From: an uncultured Alphaproteobacteria bacterium
Lineage (GTDB): Bacteria; Pseudomonadota; Alphaproteobacteria; Rs-D84
NCBI GenBank assembly: GCA_937901165.1
Contig: CALCGS010000083.1
Location: 1-15,544 of the forward strand
Reading direction: 5' to 3'
DNA: 15,544 nt
This document shows, piece by piece, positions 14,801 to 15,544 of this stretch. A program made the translations under genes and the position numbers. Position 1 is the stretch's first letter; each line of letters starts with the position of its first letter. The notes beneath the pieces are model-generated. The model was not told the origin of the DNA, ran no database searches, and was given only the letters and a program-made list of their open reading frames with translations.

Positions 14801-14872
14801 GGTTTCTCTTTTTTTCTCACTTTCTGATAGGTCTGTCCATTTCTCGTGCAAATCTTTGATATTATCTTTCAT
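14786..14872 (-). CDS. Possible 28-codon ORF, in frame with the membrane protein gene
   Basis: The translation is MKDNIKDLHEKWTDL followed by SESEKKRETPPKS and TGA. It is hydrophilic and looks coding-like, with an AAGGG element upstream at a long distance (~14 bases). After the TGA, six more codons in the same frame lead to the ATG at 14767. Its codons (CAC, GAG, CTA, ACC, CCC, CCG, TCG) are GC-richer than those of the genes to its left. It could be the broken N-terminus of the next gene, a short leader peptide, or the edge of foreign DNA. A run of seven Cs is present in it (14796-14802 on the opposite strand as Gs). The evidence is weak. Confidence 0.25.
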   Translation of the reverse strand: MKDNIKDLHEKWTDLSESEKKRETPPKS

Positions 14873-15085
14873 AATAAACTTTTTACCCTTATTTTTGTTT
14901 TTAAATTTATAAATTTAATTTTTTCATTATTAAGTAAGATCATTTGTAAAAATATGAGTGAGAATAAATATCAACAATTGAATTTTTAAAAAGACTTAAT
15001 TTATTATGAACAACATATTCCGAATTTTTAGGTGTTTTTGATGTATATTTAAAATAAATTCTTTTCAATTTGATTAAATAAAGAA
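14873..15085. other. AT-rich spacer with no recognised gene
   Basis: This is the non-coding part of the 318-base gap between the minus-strand operon and the plus-strand ABC gene. It is strongly A/T-rich with many T and A runs. TTGAAT near 14980 followed by TTTATT is a weak promoter candidate for the gene at 15086. I see no RNA gene, repeat or convincing ORF. Confidence 0.5.
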
Positions 15086-15544
15086 ATGGCAAAGAACGAT
15101 TATATCATTGAAGTAAACCATGTCTCCAAGCAGTTTGAAGACGGTAAGTTTGCGTTGAACGATGTCAGTTTGCAGGTCCGGAAGGGCGAGTTTGTAACCA
15201 TTCTGGGTCCGTCAGGTTGCGGCAAAACAACAACATTGAGAATGATTGCAGGACTGGAAACACCTACAAGCGGTCAGATTATTATGAATGGTGTTACAGT
15301 CTTTGACTCAGAACGTGGTATTAATATTCCGGCATCAAAACGTGATGTTGGTTTCCTGTTTCAAAACTATGCTTTGTGGCCACATATGACTGTTTACCAG
15401 AATATTGCATTTGGTCTTGAAACTCAAAAATGGAATAAAGAAGATATCAAGTCTCGAGTAGCTGAGATGATGAAGCTCATGAAGATTGAAGAGTTTGCAG
15501 AGCGTTATCCGGCAGAGCTTTCCGGAGGTCAGCAACAGCGTGTT
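15086..15544 (+). CDS. ABC transporter ATP-binding protein, N-terminal part (runs off the right edge)
   Basis: The first 153 residues of an importer-type ATPase subunit, which couples ATP hydrolysis to uptake through a membrane permease. Visible motifs are Walker A GPSGCGKT (41-48), the Q-loop with Gln93 (VGFLFQNYALWPHMTV) and the signature LSGGQQQR (145-152); Walker B lies beyond the edge. The sequence style (ILGPSGCGKTTTLRMIAGLETPTSGQI, SKRDVGFLFQNYALWPHMTV) is that of the MalK/UgpC, PotA and FbpC group, so a sugar, polyamine or ferric-iron substrate is possible but not decidable. The start has no clear ribosome binding site (AAATAAAGAA before ATG). Composition is unlike the rest: two 60-base lines counted by hand gave 48% and 50% GC, against 17-35% in lines counted in the operons to the left. 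It may be acquired, or derive from another genome. Confidence 0.93.
   Translation, partial: MAKNDYIIEVNHVSKQFEDGKFALNDVSLQVRKGEFVTILGPSGCGKTTTLRMIAGLETPTSGQIIMNGVTVFDSERGINIPASKRDVGFLFQNYALWPHMTVYQNIAFGLETQKWNKEDIKSRVAEMMKLMKIEEFAERYPAELSGGQQQRV

Noticed and set aside
1..15544. CRISPR arrays, tRNA genes and insertion sequences
   Set aside because: I looked for regularly spaced repeats, tRNA-like T-loop motifs (GGTTCGAATCC type) and transposase-like proteins and saw none.

Overview
The window is low-GC bacterial DNA, apart from the last ~460 bases. It most likely comes from a reduced, host-associated alphaproteobacterium (Rickettsiales/Holosporales or a related uncultured lineage). The basis is very AT-rich coding sequence, short intergenic gaps, overlapping start/stop codons, a VirB3-VirB4 pair of a P-type type IV secretion system, and a type-A RNase P RNA. 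This placement is an inference from gene content; no phylogeny was possible.

Layout, left to right. (1) 1-740, minus: N-terminal third of SecA. A divergent promoter region follows, then a 72-residue unknown gene and the RNase P RNA gene rnpB with its own promoter and terminator. (2) 1504-1831: a non-coding stretch holding a pair of 23-base near-identical repeats. An unknown 68-residue gene follows (1832-2038, plus). (3) 2040-5378, minus: an overlapping operon virB3 - virB4 - secreted HExxH protein. (4) 5379-5690: a motif-rich intergenic region with the virB3 promoter, four copies of one 9-mer and the rpmJ promoter. (5) A 44-codon rpmJ (ribosomal protein L36), an unusually short SufD-like protein (minus) and ychF (plus). 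(6) 7721-14767, minus: a tightly packed run of a small membrane protein, mrdA (PBP2), mrdB (RodA), topA and dnaG. Adjacent genes overlap or lie 2-4 bases apart, so this looks like one operon joining rod-shape peptidoglycan synthesis to DNA topology and replication priming. (7) 14768-15544: a 318-base non-coding segment and the 5' part of an ABC-transporter ATPase whose base composition is clearly unlike the rest.

The genes are mostly housekeeping: protein export, tRNA 5' processing, translation, cell elongation and replication. The accessory parts are the vir fragment with its secreted companion, the repeat-bearing spacers and the right end. No complete new system can be demonstrated. The points most worth following up are the stand-alone minimal SufD, the TTTTCAACA cluster in front of the vir operon, the HExxH protein coupled to virB4, and the right-hand boundary, which may be acquired DNA or a chimeric contig join.
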